DNA of 64,000 nucleotides from Setaria digitata (taxonomy: Eukaryota > Nematoda > Chromadorea > Rhabditida > Setariidae). Under the pieces are notes generated by a model that had not been told where the DNA came from, made no database searches, and saw only the letters and a program-made list of their open reading frames with translations. The DNA lies in NCBI GenBank assembly GCA_003640385.1, contig RCAB01000003.1, positions 496,001-560,000 on the forward strand, read 5' to 3'. Within the stretch, counting starts at the first letter, position 1; each line of letters starts with the position of its first letter. The translations under genes and the position numbers were made by a program. This document shows, in pieces, positions 1-19,393 of the stretch.

Positions 1-114
1 TTTCCCTTAATTATTCTAACTCAAATTGATAATCGTTTCAAGGTAATTCAAATGAGAAGCATTACTTTAGCTTGCATTTGCTTAAAATGTATTGTTACTA
101 TATTAGAATTTCAG

Positions 115-2718
115 GAAGTAGGAATTAAAATTTACGATCCTAATCATCCGAACTTCTTTACGACAGAAGTGCGAGAACTGCCAGTTGTCCCGCATCCTGC
201 ACACAGAGTGCCACATCTCCATGTAATATTCTAAATTCCATTGCACATCTTTTAAGTCATCATTAAAATCTTCTGCTATGAATAAGGGAAAATATGATTA
301 CAAAGAATTATGATTTCTTGAATATTTCATAATACCTCAATTTAATTGCAGTGTAATTTTAGGAACATCCACTATATAAGGCAGTTAAGTGCTCGCTTTT
401 CGATGGTACCGTACCATTCACTGATGGAATCGATCAGGCCTGTTCGCTTTCGAAAGCTGTCAAGAGAACTGGTTTTCCTGAAGCTGTTTTAGATTTGGTA
501 TGCTTGTGAATTTGCTAGAGAATTATACCATTTATTCGGATACAAATTTCATAGCGAAGTAACAGTTTGGTAGCTATTTAATTTTCTAACCGCTACTGTT
601 TTCAATAATTTTAGTGATTTTAAGGCTTCTAAAATACCACTACCTGAGTGTTTCGAGGATCACCTCCAGGACTGTGTAATGCATGGAGAGCAGTATGATC
701 CAACCTTGGAAAAACTGCCACGTGCTTTTGATCCTATCATTTTCTGGACAAATTATTTTCCTTGTCGCATGCATGGTACTCCCGTATTAACAAGAGGGTA
801 CGTTTCATTTTGGCTTGTGGGATTTTGAACACTCAATATAGATAGTGTGCAGGTTTATGTTTGGCAATTCAATAGCCCTATTGTTGATTATAAAGTAGGA
901 TTCAGAAGAAACTTATAATATTTCAGGAAAATAATTTTGGATAATTTGTTCCGTACCGCTCATCTTATGGCTTTGGAACATTCACAGTTATTAAATTTAA
1001 GGTATGTAGTTCTGAAATTTATTTGTTTATCCAGTGCTGATGTGATTTGACCATTTCCATAACATTCATATCATAGTGAACTGTATGGAAGGTCAGTTGA
1101 GATAAAACCAGAGCAATATTTATTGTTTATTATGAATGCTTATAATAACGCGTCTTTTAAAGAGGAGTAATTAAATTGTGTTGGAGAAAACCGAGTTACT
1201 TTTAGGTATGATCGCGATGAGCCGTTAAGTGCAATGTTACAAGCTTCTGACACAGGGATGGAGAATGTTCCGTTTGTTCTTCGTTCAGAACCACATATTA
1301 TTATTCAGTCTGCAAAACCTATTACACCTTGGGTAAAAGCTGTGGGGTGAAGATTTTTTTTCTATGTTTGTTGTGTGTGGAAGTCATGGCTGTTGAGCTC
1401 AAAGTTATAATTTGTCAGTGTGAATGACTGTATTATTTCTATGTCGCTTGACAAAGAGGATAGAATAGAATATCACCCTTGTGCTCTAGGCGATATACTA
1501 AATTTTTCTTAATTTATGCAGAGACATTTCAGCTTCTTTTGTGAAACACAAATTTCATGAAAGAGTAACTTTTTGTTATATTTATAGACTCGCAGTTGAT
1601 TCCTTTCATGTTTAGACTAGATAACATGCGGATACCGGATACAGCACCAGTTAATCCTCGCATTGATCTCACTTCCGATCATATTTATAACGATAGCGTA
1701 GTGCTACCACGAGCGAAGGAGAATCTTTTTATTGACACGGTGCTGTGGTGTCATGAACAAAACCAGAAATATCCCTGGACAGTGTAAGTTATCAGTAAAT
1801 TATTCATACTATTTTAACTGCTATTTTCATTTTAAATAATAGCTAGTGCTCATTGAATATTCATATTAATGATGTATTAATGACACAGCTGCAGGCTTCA
1901 TTTTGCCATCTGTATGCATTCTTCCTTTTTAAAAAGATGGAAATATATTTAAAAAAAAAAAAAAAGTGAAAACAGTAGATCCTGCAATGCTGAAAAGTTT
2001 GTGATATTGAAAAAATAAAAAAATAGTTTTGTTTGAAAAAAGCTATCAGTGAAGGAAGAAGATTTATCAAAATGTTTGGTGAAAACAGTTTATCCTGTTT
2101 TAGATCTTAAAATTCATATAAGTTATTGTCTGTATGGGGCTTTTTTTATTTATGTATGCAGAAGATCTGTAAGTTCAAATGTCCCTTCCTCTCTATTGCA
2201 GTTCTGCAAGAAAGTAATTTTTTTTTTCAGTGAGCAGTTGGGTGCTAAGGCGATAATGATATGTTTTGGGGCGGCAGTAGCACAAGCAACACGCCACGGC
2301 CAGTCATTTCTTGAGGATCTCGAAAATTACCCAGTTGTTACACGTGCCGTACAACTTGTTAATGGCCGATTGGATTTAGTAGTATTCCAACTGAATACAG
2401 TTGATTTGAAATCTACCAACGGGTGTAAAAATATTGTTTGGATTGAACCAGGTAAAGTTGTTCATTTTATATTTCCTGTTGATGAGCTTTTTTTAACTTT
2501 ATCTAGTTGAGCAGCTTAAATTCAGATGTTTATATTTCTATATTTCTTATAACACAATTGAGCTTTGCTGATTTATTATTCGTGAAAAATATTGCAATTT
2601 CATTTTTTTAGGACTCCAGTTGTATAAGCCCGGGAACTTTACGAACAACACTGTTGAGGTTAAAGATTTAAATGTGAATACATTCAAGAAATTTATGGCC
2701 TTGTTATTAGTGAGGTGA
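115..2718 (+). CDS. mrpl-37: Mitochondrial large ribosomal subunit protein mL37 (MRPL37), 5' end outside the window
   Basis: Eight exons are read: 115-222, 363-505, 615-797, 927-1001, 1206-1332, 1596-1783, 2231-2451 and 2612-2718. All join in phase and give 383 residues, ending at a TGA. The C-terminal half resembles vertebrate MRPL37 as I recall it: the stretch LGAKAIMICFGAAVAQATRH, then FQLNTVDLKSTNGCKNIVWI, then NTFKKFMALLL at the end. mL37 is a structural component of the mitochondrial large ribosomal subunit in the matrix. The first exon begins in phase 0 after an AG acceptor at 113-114, so the initiator and mitochondrial targeting peptide must lie to the left of the window. The exon 2 donor was placed at 506 (GTGAAT) rather than 498 because only that keeps exon 3 open. 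The identity is secure; exact exon 2 and exon 6 borders are less so. Confidence 0.85.
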
Positions 2719-3508
2719 AAACTAGTAAATTGTATATTTTTGTAGTAAAAGTTTTTTCTTATTCCTGAATACGTTGTAATAGTTGATAAAGCTTTATTTA
2801 ATAAAACTGAAATTTTTGTTGTTATGTGGTAATTTGTTACCACTTTAAACAGTTCTGTTTCTTATTACTGGACACATTTTATGAAATAGTCACTCATTTT
2901 TCGTCTAAATATTCCAAGTTTTTATCTTATACTTTTTGATAACCCTTTTAGTTTACTTTTGTCATTTTGAATGTGGTAAGTATTATTAAGAACTCAGCAA
3001 TTAGATTTATGCTGCTCTTTATGCTATTTTTTTGAGTTTACTCAGATCAGAATATGGAAATTAATACATGTTGAAAGCGTGATAGCCGCAACTGGAATCT
3101 AAATTTTTTTTTTGTATTTTTTTCACTCTCATTTTTTAGGTCTTACGTCAAATAGCAAGTCTGAATAGGTTTTGTTTAATTTGTTAAATAAATCAATACT
3201 TCCGTATAATGAGTGACTAGTGGAAAAAAGTAGGGGCATCTTTTTAATAGTGAAATTAAAACCGTACATGGAGGAACGGTAGCCAAAGAGTGAAATGATT
3301 TTGCAAATTCAATCAGCCATAGTGATTGGATACAATCATCGATGATGTGGAAGTAAATATAGCGAGCTTCTTAGCAGTAAAAAAAATAAAATATGCTTGG
3401 TTGATTGAAGAATTAAAGATATTTATCTCCTTGTTTTAAAAAACAACGGATGCTTTTATAAGATATAACTTTTTTATAGAACTCTTTCCAGTTTTCAATA
3501 TTTGTTTT
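2719..3508. other. Intergenic gap, about 0.8 kb
   Basis: This separates two genes on the same strand. It has no convincing reading frame or RNA gene. AT-rich, with short T runs near 3100-3135. Confidence 0.6.
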
Positions 3509-9797
<6,289 letters not shown>

Positions 9798-12700
9798 TGA
9801 ATCCATTGCTAATGGATCGGTTCTAATTCACTGTCATAAAAAAAAGAAACAAATTTCGAGATTCTGATTACTGTATTTCCTTTAATAGTCTATTTTGTTT
9901 TAATAGTTTGTTTCACTTTGTTGTTGTGATACCGGTAACCAGATGAATATCATTTTATTTATGATAGCAATTCAGTTATAGCGCAAGTTATGGGAATTCT
10001 TTTTTCCACCTATATTGTAGATAGTATATATTTGTCAACATTTAGTTTTTAAATGCATTGCATTTATTTACGCCTAATGTAAAATAATATTTGATCAAGA
10101 TTCATGTCTGTTAAGATCAGATTTTCCTTCCACATTTTTTGGCGTTTTATAATTCCTTTTTCTATTGAAGTATGGTTATCGCGAAACCTTCATTCATCTT
10201 TCTAATATACTTTTTTGATATAAGTTTCAAAGGGAACACCTTCATAGCACCCAATCTGCATTAATTTGCTGAGCGAGCTATAATTAGAAGGAATTAGAAC
10301 AGGAAACCTTGTCAGAAAATTTTGCTAAAGGGAACGAAAATTTAGTTGAATGCTCCATAAAGAAATTCATAATTGGGAAGTCCACCTTGAACTAATGTTT
10401 GAAGAAAAATGAAGCACTTTGTCATTATAGGACGACTCTTATGTTAGTTTTATATTTACTTGTCTTCCCTTTGTTTCCTGTTTTCTTTTTTCTGTCACAA
10501 TAAATAATATAATACATGAATTCTTGATGCTTTCACATCTTTTACACAAAAAGCATCTGTCTTACAGTCATGAAGTGGAAAAATCCTGAGTATAAAGTGC
10601 AAAGAAAGTTAATTCCGAAGTATGGTTGAAAAATAGAAAATATGTGTGAAATGATTTCCATCAAGGCGTTTTTGAATCGTAATGTGAAGTGAAACTGGGA
10701 GCAACGCAACTATTTGTCGATCCAAGTATCTGTTTTAAAATAGGCGTGGAATATTTTTCTGTAAGGATTCCTAAGGCACGATCATATCTTAGTGGGTTAG
10801 TTAATTTTAAACTGATTGGCTGAATACCTAATTATGAGAAATCTTGCTAATTTTCATGTATGGAGCAGCTTATTAAGAACTTCAACAAAAATTTTTGGTC
10901 CTTTAAACACACTTGAAAGTTTGTTGACGTCTTAACCCAAAGTACAAAGCGTTTTTGTAAGCCAATTTTATCGGAACATTTGAAGAAAAAAATTGTGTTG
11001 CTTACTCTTTTTATTTCAGTTCGATATTATTTGTTACTTTTATCATTTTTTCCCCAAACTTCACTTTTTGAAGAAATGCTAATAATTTATTTCAGTAAAG
11101 TCCCTACCAATCGAGATTATTAATTTTGCAGAGGATGGAATTCAGCTTTATCATAAGTTTTTTTTTTTGCAGAAGCAATATCCGGAATCAAACTTTTTAT
11201 GATAATTTATGCTAAAATGGAAGCTTTTTTTCCAACAGTCTAAAATATGTCTTGTTTTTCATAAAATGAATGAATAAAATAAAATAAATTGGACAATTGT
11301 CAAGTACATTGCTTCCCCCAAAAAATTAATGTTCGTGTTTGGTGGTTTTTGGTTTTGAAGTTGCTATTAATTATCATATTGCAGTTGACTCCGCCATAAT
11401 TAAGGCTATGCTATAATTTTCCTATAGATCATAGTAATTGGAAAATTCTATAAAAAAAAAGGTTTGCCCTACTAATTATATGTTCATGTCGAGAAAAATT
11501 CTTGAATATTATCATTATTTTAAATATTTAACCATTGACGACCATACTCGGAACTTTATGGTTGCCTTTCTTAAATTTGTGCTGCTTGATTTAAGTATTT
11601 AAAAGCATTATTTTATGCATAAAAAGCATCTTTAAAAAAAAAATGAATCTTGCGTCCAAATAACATCGTAAAAATTCAAATTTAGATTTACGGAATAAAT
11701 GATTATAGAATTATTACAGTCAGTTTGAAATTTTAGCGTTTTATAAAAGTTCTTAGGTATACAGTGTAGAATTTTTGCAATAAATTTTGAATGATTCATT
11801 TTAAATCATATATGATGTATATTTAATTTACAACCTAGCATTCTCCGTTCCTCTTCTCTCCTCCTTATAAGTGGAAAGTTTCAATCAGTTCCCTAGTTAA
11901 GTAAACAGGAATCTTGTAAATACTGCTTTTGACATGATCTCATTTTCCAGTCTTATTCCTCCTGACATTCAAAATATGCTGATTGTTAGACGGCAGTTTT
12001 AGTCTTGTAATNGTAAACAGGAATCTTGTAAATACTGCTTTTGACATGATGTCATTTTCCAGTCTTATTCCTCCTGACATTCAAAATATGCTGATTGTTA
12101 GACGGCAGTTTTAGTCTTGTAATCTGTTGCATCAAATTAATAATGGTTTGTTTTTTATTTCGCTCCAATGGTAAAACAATTTGAAATATCTTCTTTAAAG
12201 CGAAAGCAAATTCTTCCTTCACTTATGAATGTAATAGACAAAACAATGTCAAAAATTAATTTTTTTTGACTGACCTTCATACGAAATTACGATTGCATTT
12301 CGTGCTTAATTTTATTACTGATCTTAGTGAATGTTGAATTTTATAACATTACATTCATCACATGGATTAACTTCCTTTATTGATATCAGTGATCAAATAA
12401 TCGCTGCTAATAATAGACTTAATTTTCAAAACCAAATAGTAGATTGCTAATTTTTATTTGTACTCATTGCAGTATCACAAGAAAAGTCAATATAAATTCC
12501 GATGCGATAAATTGGAATGCAGCATTCCACAACTGTTGTAATCGCTGGATTAAATTTCATCCTCTAATGGGTTTTTTCTCTATTATTTTCTTGAAAATGA
12601 TCGTTAGTTCGACGAGAATCGTTTATTACTGAATAGGATAAAAAGGACACAGTGACCTTAACTTTCAGGTAGTTGTTTTTTGTGACTCGAGTTGTTCCTA

Positions 12701-14539
12701 TTGAAACTTGTCTGTGGCCTATTTGGTTACATTTGCCCCACTAGTGGTATTAGCCAGCAGACTAACCCTTTATGCAGTTAGCCCTTTTCAAAAATAAGTT
12801 GCAGTTAATTTCTCGAAGATTCCTCTCCCAATTCCTTCTGCACTAGTTTATTTCTTTTTTCTCATCTTTCCGTGTCGTATTGACGCGTCTGACCCCTGCA
12901 ATTGACCCTTTATTTATCATTGATAGAAACGCTTAAACGTTGCACATTCTTCCATTTTAGCTTATCAATAAACATGGAATTAACAACAAAGCACTCAGTT
13001 TAATTCCTTTTTCCTTGACTTTTTATTGGTTGACCAAAGTATAAACTAAAGGGATGGATTAAAAATGACGACTTGTTGTAAACAGTAAGCAATTCTGTTT
13101 TTCATTTTGCCAGCACTTCTGATTCAAAAAAAAGATTCAAATGTTATAAAAAAGTGTTGCTTAAGTTTACTGGTAAAGTGAATAAAAAATTGCAACTGAA
13201 TATTTCGCCTCACTTCAAGATCACAATTGTAATCGTAAAATTTGTAGCTGCTCCATTATCTATATTTTTCAACACAATCAAATTTTTTAATTATATTAAA
13301 ACAGGTTGCATTTTTAAAATGACTTCAAAAGTTATTTATATTTTCTTTAAATATTAGCTTATCAGATGAAATAAATAAGATGCTTTCGCTTTAGCCTACT
13401 CTAGGCGTCTATATATGCATGTCTCTTATCTTCAACAAGCCTTTAAAAATCCCACTGAAAATCAACTTTCTAATAAAACAGCAAACGGTGTGATTGCTTG
13501 CCTTTCCTACTCTCTTCGTTCCTATGTTTTCAGACTTTCGGTTTGCCATTATTGACTTTTACTTATGGATTTTTGCTCAGTAATAGTGTAAGGCATGAAA
13601 GATAAGTCCCTACTCTTGGGAAGTAAAGTCTCTCAGAGACACAATATGTACAAAGGGGTTAACGAAGTAAACAAACAAAATGGAACCTCGAGTTACTAAG
13701 CTATTTATAACTGGTTACTGGGTGTTTATTACACGACCCATCTAGTTGGAGTATCTTCTTATCATAAGTGACTGTAATTCTTTCAAGGTTCGAAGTCTCT
13801 ATCACGAATATTTCGCTTCCGATTCACAAGTGCGCCGTTCCATAACAATCAAACAATGCTGAAAACGCCTCTATTAATATCTTAACTTAGTTAAATTGAT
13901 TCAATCAATTACATTACTACCTTCAGTAGACCTTATCTTGAAATTTTCACGAAGTATCATAAAATTTTTTCCAACATTTTTTTGGACTTCTAAATATTAA
14001 TACTCATTACTTTCAGTGAATTGATGTCACTAATTGGAATTTAGTTTAATCTATTTTACATCATAATCTAATCCCAATTCATTACGTTTCTCGTTCGTTC
14101 CCAGTTTTAATCTTCTCTTACTGCTACTTTTTCAGGACTTCATTTCTTCTTATCTTTAATGGAAATTTAGAACTTAAAGTATTCTCGAATTTTTTTTTTT
14201 AAGAACATAATGCAAGTAAATCATTTTATCAAGCACCCATTATCTTTCGCAGTTATACAAAATTTACATGAAGTATCTGTAATACTTTATCTCTAAACAA
14301 ATAGAGAAATAATGAAAAAAGAAATCGAAAAAGGAAGCTTCTCGAGGAAAAAGGAAAGAAAAAATAGTTTCACTTTCTGTTTTTTCATTTCTCCCAAGCG
14401 TAAAATTAGTATGACCATTGTCTCTGTTTACGCTCACTTAATTGCTTTAATAATATTACCCATATTATCATACCATATGGTTTTTAGTGGCATACCGTAA
14501 TATATTACTTCTCAGTTACAGTGCAGTTCAAATTTATTT
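9798..14539. other. Gene-poor region, 4.7 kb
   Basis: I find no gene here. Open frames at 12444-12632, 13154-13357 and 14312-14500 are AT-rich, lack homology and lack paired splice sites. The only structure is the duplicated block around 12012. Confidence 0.6.
11901..12123. repeat. 111-bp direct duplication joined by a single N
   Basis: Bases 11901-12011 recur at 12013-12123 with one difference (CATGATCTC against CATGATGTC). A lone N lies between them at 12012. This looks like two contig ends that overlap but were abutted instead of merged. Confidence 0.9.
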
Positions 14540-17500
14540 ATGAGCAGTTTGATGGATGTGGAAAATTTGTTTGATTTGGAAAAAATGGATGCGAACACCT
14601 ATAGGTTAATATTACCAATCACTTTCAGTCAATTACCTTTATAATATTTCTAGAAATATGTGAAATTTCAGTTATCTCAATAGTTTATGTGAGCCTGTGT
14701 TATTCGAGCGTATTTCTTGGGGTTATAGCTTCTTAACATCAAACACTATTAACGGACAAATTCAAAAATTTCGATGATCAGTGACATTGCCGTTAGTGAT
14801 TAAAGTGGCGAAGTAATTCATCATACTAATGGATTCATTTTTTTAAAATTCTAAGTTTCGATCTTCAAAATAAATTTATGGAAGAAAAAGAATAGAGCAT
14901 TTTATGAAATGATGAAAATTTTATAGACATACAAAATGTAAATCAACAGATTTAACCATTCCAAATGGACTGATCGTTTCACGAGCGATCGCGGCTGCAA
15001 TCAAAAATGCCCCAGCAAAAATGGCCATCAGTAGTTGCCATACGTATTTCTGCAAAAAAGGTAAGAAAAAAAAATTAATTAATAGTCTATCACTGATTGC
15101 ATGCTTGACGATTCTTTCTTCAGAATCTTCTGATACCAAATACGCGGTCATCGAGAAATGAAATGTATTGAATGGTCGAGAATGATAGCGGTTTTGCTAA
15201 GCTCTTTTCTGAATTTTTATATTAGCAATTCTTTATGGCTGAAACGAAAGAAAAAGCACAAAGCATAGTGATGTTAAAATAAAATACAATTGCAAAAGGC
15301 ACAAATAGTTGTAGTGGAAATAACATTGTTGCAAATTACAATTGTAAAAATTGTGGATATATATTTCATTTCATATATATATATATATATAATATATCTG
15401 ACTTCATTTTAATTTCAGTGGTAGGATCAGGATCACTTGCATATCAGACAGATGATATTTATACACGGGATGATTTATGTGCTCGAGAAGTCAAAGTATT
15501 GCAAAGTGGTAAATTAGTAGTCAAATCACAAGTTTTATTTCATGAGGTTAGAATTTAAACATCTAGACCAAACTTTGATGGGAAAGTTTACGAAAGCAAA
15601 CATTGTTGGAGTGGTTTCTATTAGCCTAATTCTTATTTTCTTTCTGATTAATTAGTATTACTCGTATTAGCCTTTCTTAACCCAGTTTATAAATAAACGA
15701 GTTTAGTTTTTTCAATAATTATTTCTTAAGTGAACCTATTAAGTTTAAAGATACCTCGTCAGTTAGATAAAAGCTTCTTAGCTTGTAAGGATTACCTCAT
15801 ATTTTTTGGTAGGTAAGTCGAGAATCGATAGCACACCAGTGTCATATGCCTGTAACACCGATGCCTGACTTTTGCAATGTGTTATCAGAAGCAGTCAAAC
15901 AGCTTCTGGAAAATGATAATGAGAAAGTTTTTCCGTTATCACTCGAGATTCGAGAATTCGCTAACACAGTATTACTGAACCCTATCAACGATATCTTTGA
16001 CGTAAGCTGCTACGATGTTTTTTTTTTTTTTTTTTTCACACTGATGATGTTTCAGGATAAATGCAATCTGGCTGATAGAAAAATGCCTATATCAATTGTT
16101 AGTTATTCTCTTAAAAGTAAGCATAATGCTCAGTTTGACCTGAAATGCTCTTCTGGTCATAAAACAATAACTTATACTCTTTTTTCTGAATTATAAACTA
16201 TTAATGCTAAACTTACAACACTTCTATCCACCAGTTAGAATGTAACTAACGCCGCATAGAAAGTATAATTTGGATGCCGAAGTATATTTGAAAATGCAAT
16301 AGCACGTAAAATTAGATCACGTTTCTATTTACGTATGCTCGCATAGCAAGAAATCTGGTTTCTTGTAACTGCTCGAAAGAGGGAAGTACAATATTGCAGG
16401 TTCGTGTTGTTGATGCAGATTCTTTCGCAGCAGCAACAATGAAAGGATTTTATACCAAAATTTGGGCCAAAGCAAAGAAAAAAGTTGGTGAGCATTGACT
16501 TTAATTTCAATAAAGTCCTTCAGTTCAATTTTTCAAACAAACAAAAGGAGTTGAAATTTAACTTGTTTTTAATTACAGGTGAAAATCCAAACCATCATAA
16601 GCTGTTAGCGACATATTTTATCGAAACGACCCTTCTTCCCTCTATGCTACGTTATCATATCAGGTATCAAACGTATCTTTAGCTCCTCGAAAGGTTTATT
16701 TCATTTAATAAGATAATGCATCGATATCAGCTGTATACTTTACATACATCAATATAGTAATTATTATTTATAACAGTGCTCCTTAAAGTTGAGAACTATA
16801 AAACAATTTGTTACACTTACTGTATATCACCTGGTCCCTAAATTCGCCGACTACACAATTGATGTTCTGCAAGTGTTACATATAACAGGCCGAATCTAAT
16901 TTTGTCAAAATTGAAAAATGAAAAGTTGTAAGCTTAGATAGAAGACGTTTTTGAAATATTAAAACTATAAATTCTAATTTTCCCGAGACTTCATAATTGT
17001 CATATGTATGCAGCCGTGGATTCTCACCCACTGAATTGGAACCGCTGGATTTCTGTCTGTGGATTCACAGCAATGACATCAATAGCAATGAATGGCTCTT
17101 ATGTGAGAATCATTTCTCTATAGCAAGTAAACATATTCTTCAAATAAGTTTGACTTTTTCACAAATCTATCAAATTTAATATTCACTGCTTTCCTTTCGT
17201 TTTTGCTGATTTTCCATTATTCGAGTCATAAAATCACCGAAATTATCCTGAGTTTTCATCCTTATTATATTACTTTTCCCAAGAAACAGATTCGCGTTCC
17301 AAGTGTCTATCTAAGAGCGCGTGTCTAGAATTTTGATAAAACGAATTTTTATGCTACATTTTCGTTTGATCAGTTTTTTCTGGCAGATATATTTGCTCTA
17401 ATACTGATGGAGTTATCGCTTCCTAACGCTTTTGGCTAAGCAGTCAACAAGTTTAAACAAATTCAAAGTAAACGTTCCAGAATGTGGCCGAGCATTCATA

Positions 17501-17602
17501 CAACACCATTTATGGACAGTAACGGGAAATTTGCTGATGACGGCTACATCCGAAGCTATCATCAAAGGCATCTTCATGGAACGAGAATCTAGCTCTAGTT
17601 GA
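14540..17602 (+). CDS. ACOT8/TesB-family acyl-CoA thioesterase, double hot-dog; one exon apparently inverted
   Basis: Plus-strand exons: 14540-14604, 14672 to 14696 or 14721, 15419-15546, 15813-16001, 16056-16097, 16400-16487, 16579-16663, 17014-17126 and 17481-17602. The parts align with human ACOT8 from memory: [74 protein letters not shown] and [14 protein letters not shown]. Such enzymes hydrolyse acyl-CoAs in peroxisomes. No clear peroxisomal SKL end is seen; the protein ends MERESSSS. Of the Asp-Ser/Thr-Gln triad, Asp (EPLDF) and Ser (HFSIAS) can be placed, but the Gln position reads Ser (TATSEAIIK). The stretch that should finish the first fold is missing on this strand but occurs on the minus strand at 14929-15049. 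The MSP gene follows 247 bp downstream. Confidence 0.82.
14929..15049 (-). other. Exon-like segment of the thioesterase on the wrong strand
   Basis: Read on the minus strand, this segment follows a good acceptor (TTTTTTGCAG) and encodes [20 protein letters not shown] followed by [17 protein letters not shown]. That matches the first hot-dog helix and strand of ACOT8 (GGQIVGQALVAAA...VHSLHCYFV), which is exactly the part missing from the surrounding plus-strand gene. Ending it at 14929 (donor GTCTAT) gives phase 1, which fits the phase needed by the plus-strand exon at 15419 and yields [15 protein letters not shown] stronger donor (GTATGT, exon end 14933) gives phase 0 and would not fit. A rival reading is a short hydrophobic minus-strand protein starting at 15151. 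Confidence 0.5.
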
Positions 17603-17632
17603 GAGCATCTGTGTGTGCGTGTGTGTGTGTGT
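17603..17632. repeat. GT-rich microsatellite
   Basis: A short TG/GT tract at about 17611-17632 lies just after the thioesterase stop codon, in the 247-bp spacer before the MSP gene. Confidence 0.7.
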
Positions 17633-17848
17633 ACATATAATGCTCAAGAATCGTCACAACCTTGCAGATTTTCTTAATGTACAGTACTTCTTAATGTTTG
17701 AGCAAGTTCATTTCTGCATTCTTCCTCTTCCATGAACAAATTAGCAACTAATTTTTCTATAACTAGTAATCGATAGAAATGTGAGTATAAATTTTTCAAT
17801 ACGAATAAAAAATTGATTGCTCAATAAGCATCATTTTTTTTAATAGCT

Positions 17849-19393
17849 ATGAGCGAGAGTGGTGCAAATGAAGCAATCGGTATGGAGGAATTTCCGAGGA
17901 TGCCTAAAAATTACACTGGGTTTCACGTGTTGCCATCTATTATCATTGTAAGCAATTAGTGTACGGTGACTGATCATTAATGGATATTCATTTCCTACAT
18001 CACATAATTAATCCTATAGAATGGTATGAATAATGTTACGTTGAAAATTGGAAAGATAGAACATCTTCCTTAAATGCAAATGAAACATTTTAATATTTTC
18101 ATCTCTAAATTTTATAACAAATATGAACAAAACATTCCCGACGGTACAAGAAAAATTCGTAAAACTACCGAACAATGCCTATTCGATAATTTCGGTTAAT
18201 TAACAATTTCATGGCAACTAGCTCTCTGCTTCTCTTGTGAACTGTAAATTACATCTTAACGATTACAAATACCCGGTAATTAAAGTACTAAAGTTTAATG
18301 TTGCTCTTTCCAATTTCCTACCTATATTCTGTGTGCTGCTGCTGTTGATCAGGTTAGAATGTAACAATAATTTGGAACCACCGTGTACTTACTTGAATTA
18401 AATTAAATTTTAATGAGCATGAACATAAACTATCAAAACTTTTCAGTTAAAATTGGATCATTCATCAGCAATAACATTGCGTAACACAAGCAGTTATCCT
18501 ATTCTTTATAAGGTTAGCTGAAATGACTCTCGGATCTTCTCGAAATGTTAAACACCTCAGAAGAGGAGATATTTTTCATTCAAAGGATTCCAATTAATTA
18601 TAGCCATATTTCAATGATAATTGGTAAAAGTGATTCTAATTTTTGAATTGCTCATCCTGCAATTCGATGGAATTGAGTGTTCTAAACATGGAATTCTACG
18701 GAGAATGCAGAAACTGGTGTTTAGTCGTCTAATGCCTGAGCAACTTGGAGCCTTTATAAACCGTAAAAATAAAAATGAGTAGTATATGAAGATTCACATT
18801 AATAAGCTGTAAAAGTGATTTCAAGTGAGAATTAACAAAATTAATTAACAAAATTTTCTTCAGATTAAATGTACATCAAATAGACGGATTAGCATTCTGG
18901 ACTGTGCAGGAATATTGTTTCCGAAACATGAAACAGTCGTTCTTATATACCGTCATGACTGTGAAGTCAATGCAACGGTAGCTAAACAACTTTACTCTTC
19001 TACTGTACCATTTCTGTAGATAATCGTTTTAATCTAAATTGCTTCATTTAAAATTGGTACAGTCATAACCTTAACCTATAACACCTCAGATGTACTTGAT
19101 AAGTAAAAAAAAAGTGAATAAAGTAATGGAATGATAAGTCGAAATAGTGAGAATAATGGAAACGAGGTTAAATCATAGTTGTCACTAAAATATGCTTTGT
19201 TTTCAATGGATGTTTAAAACGAATTGTAATAATATTTCAGGACCAGTTCCTGGTACTTTACACGATGGTTGGTATGCAGTGGTGCATTGCAGATGCCAAC
19301 GTGCTTTTATGTTGGCAACGGGCAAAAGCCCAGCAGGTTCCGATCAAATCAGTCATTCTTACTGCCAAGTTAAAGAAACCAGACGAATCTTAA
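17849..19393 (+). CDS. Small Major Sperm Protein (MSP) domain protein
   Basis: Four exons (17849-17947, 18447-18512, 18864-18977, 19241-19393), all phase 0 at their borders, encode 143 residues. The order of elements fits an MSP fold: ITLRNTSSYPILYKIKCTSN, then RISILDCAGILFPKHETVVL, then DQFLVLYTMV near the end. MSP domains are Ig-like beta sandwiches. In nematodes they form sperm cytoskeletal filaments or occur in VAP-like and small single-domain proteins. The N-terminal 25 residues (GANEAIGMEEFPRMPKNYTG) are not part of the canonical domain. It is divergent from the classical intronless-type 127-residue MSP, so a regulatory or VAP-like role is as likely as a structural one. The ATG lies 2 nt after an acceptor-like AATAG, a possible trans-splice site. 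Confidence 0.83.

Noticed and set aside
2049..2510. 153-codon frame as a separate gene
   Set aside because: Only 2231-2451 is coding, as an exon of mrpl-37; the rest is intron read-through.
16097..16116. Longer version of the 16056 thioesterase exon, ending at GTAAGC (16117)
   Set aside because: It gives phase 1 and leads to a stop in the next exon; ending at 16097 (GTTAGT) keeps the frame open.
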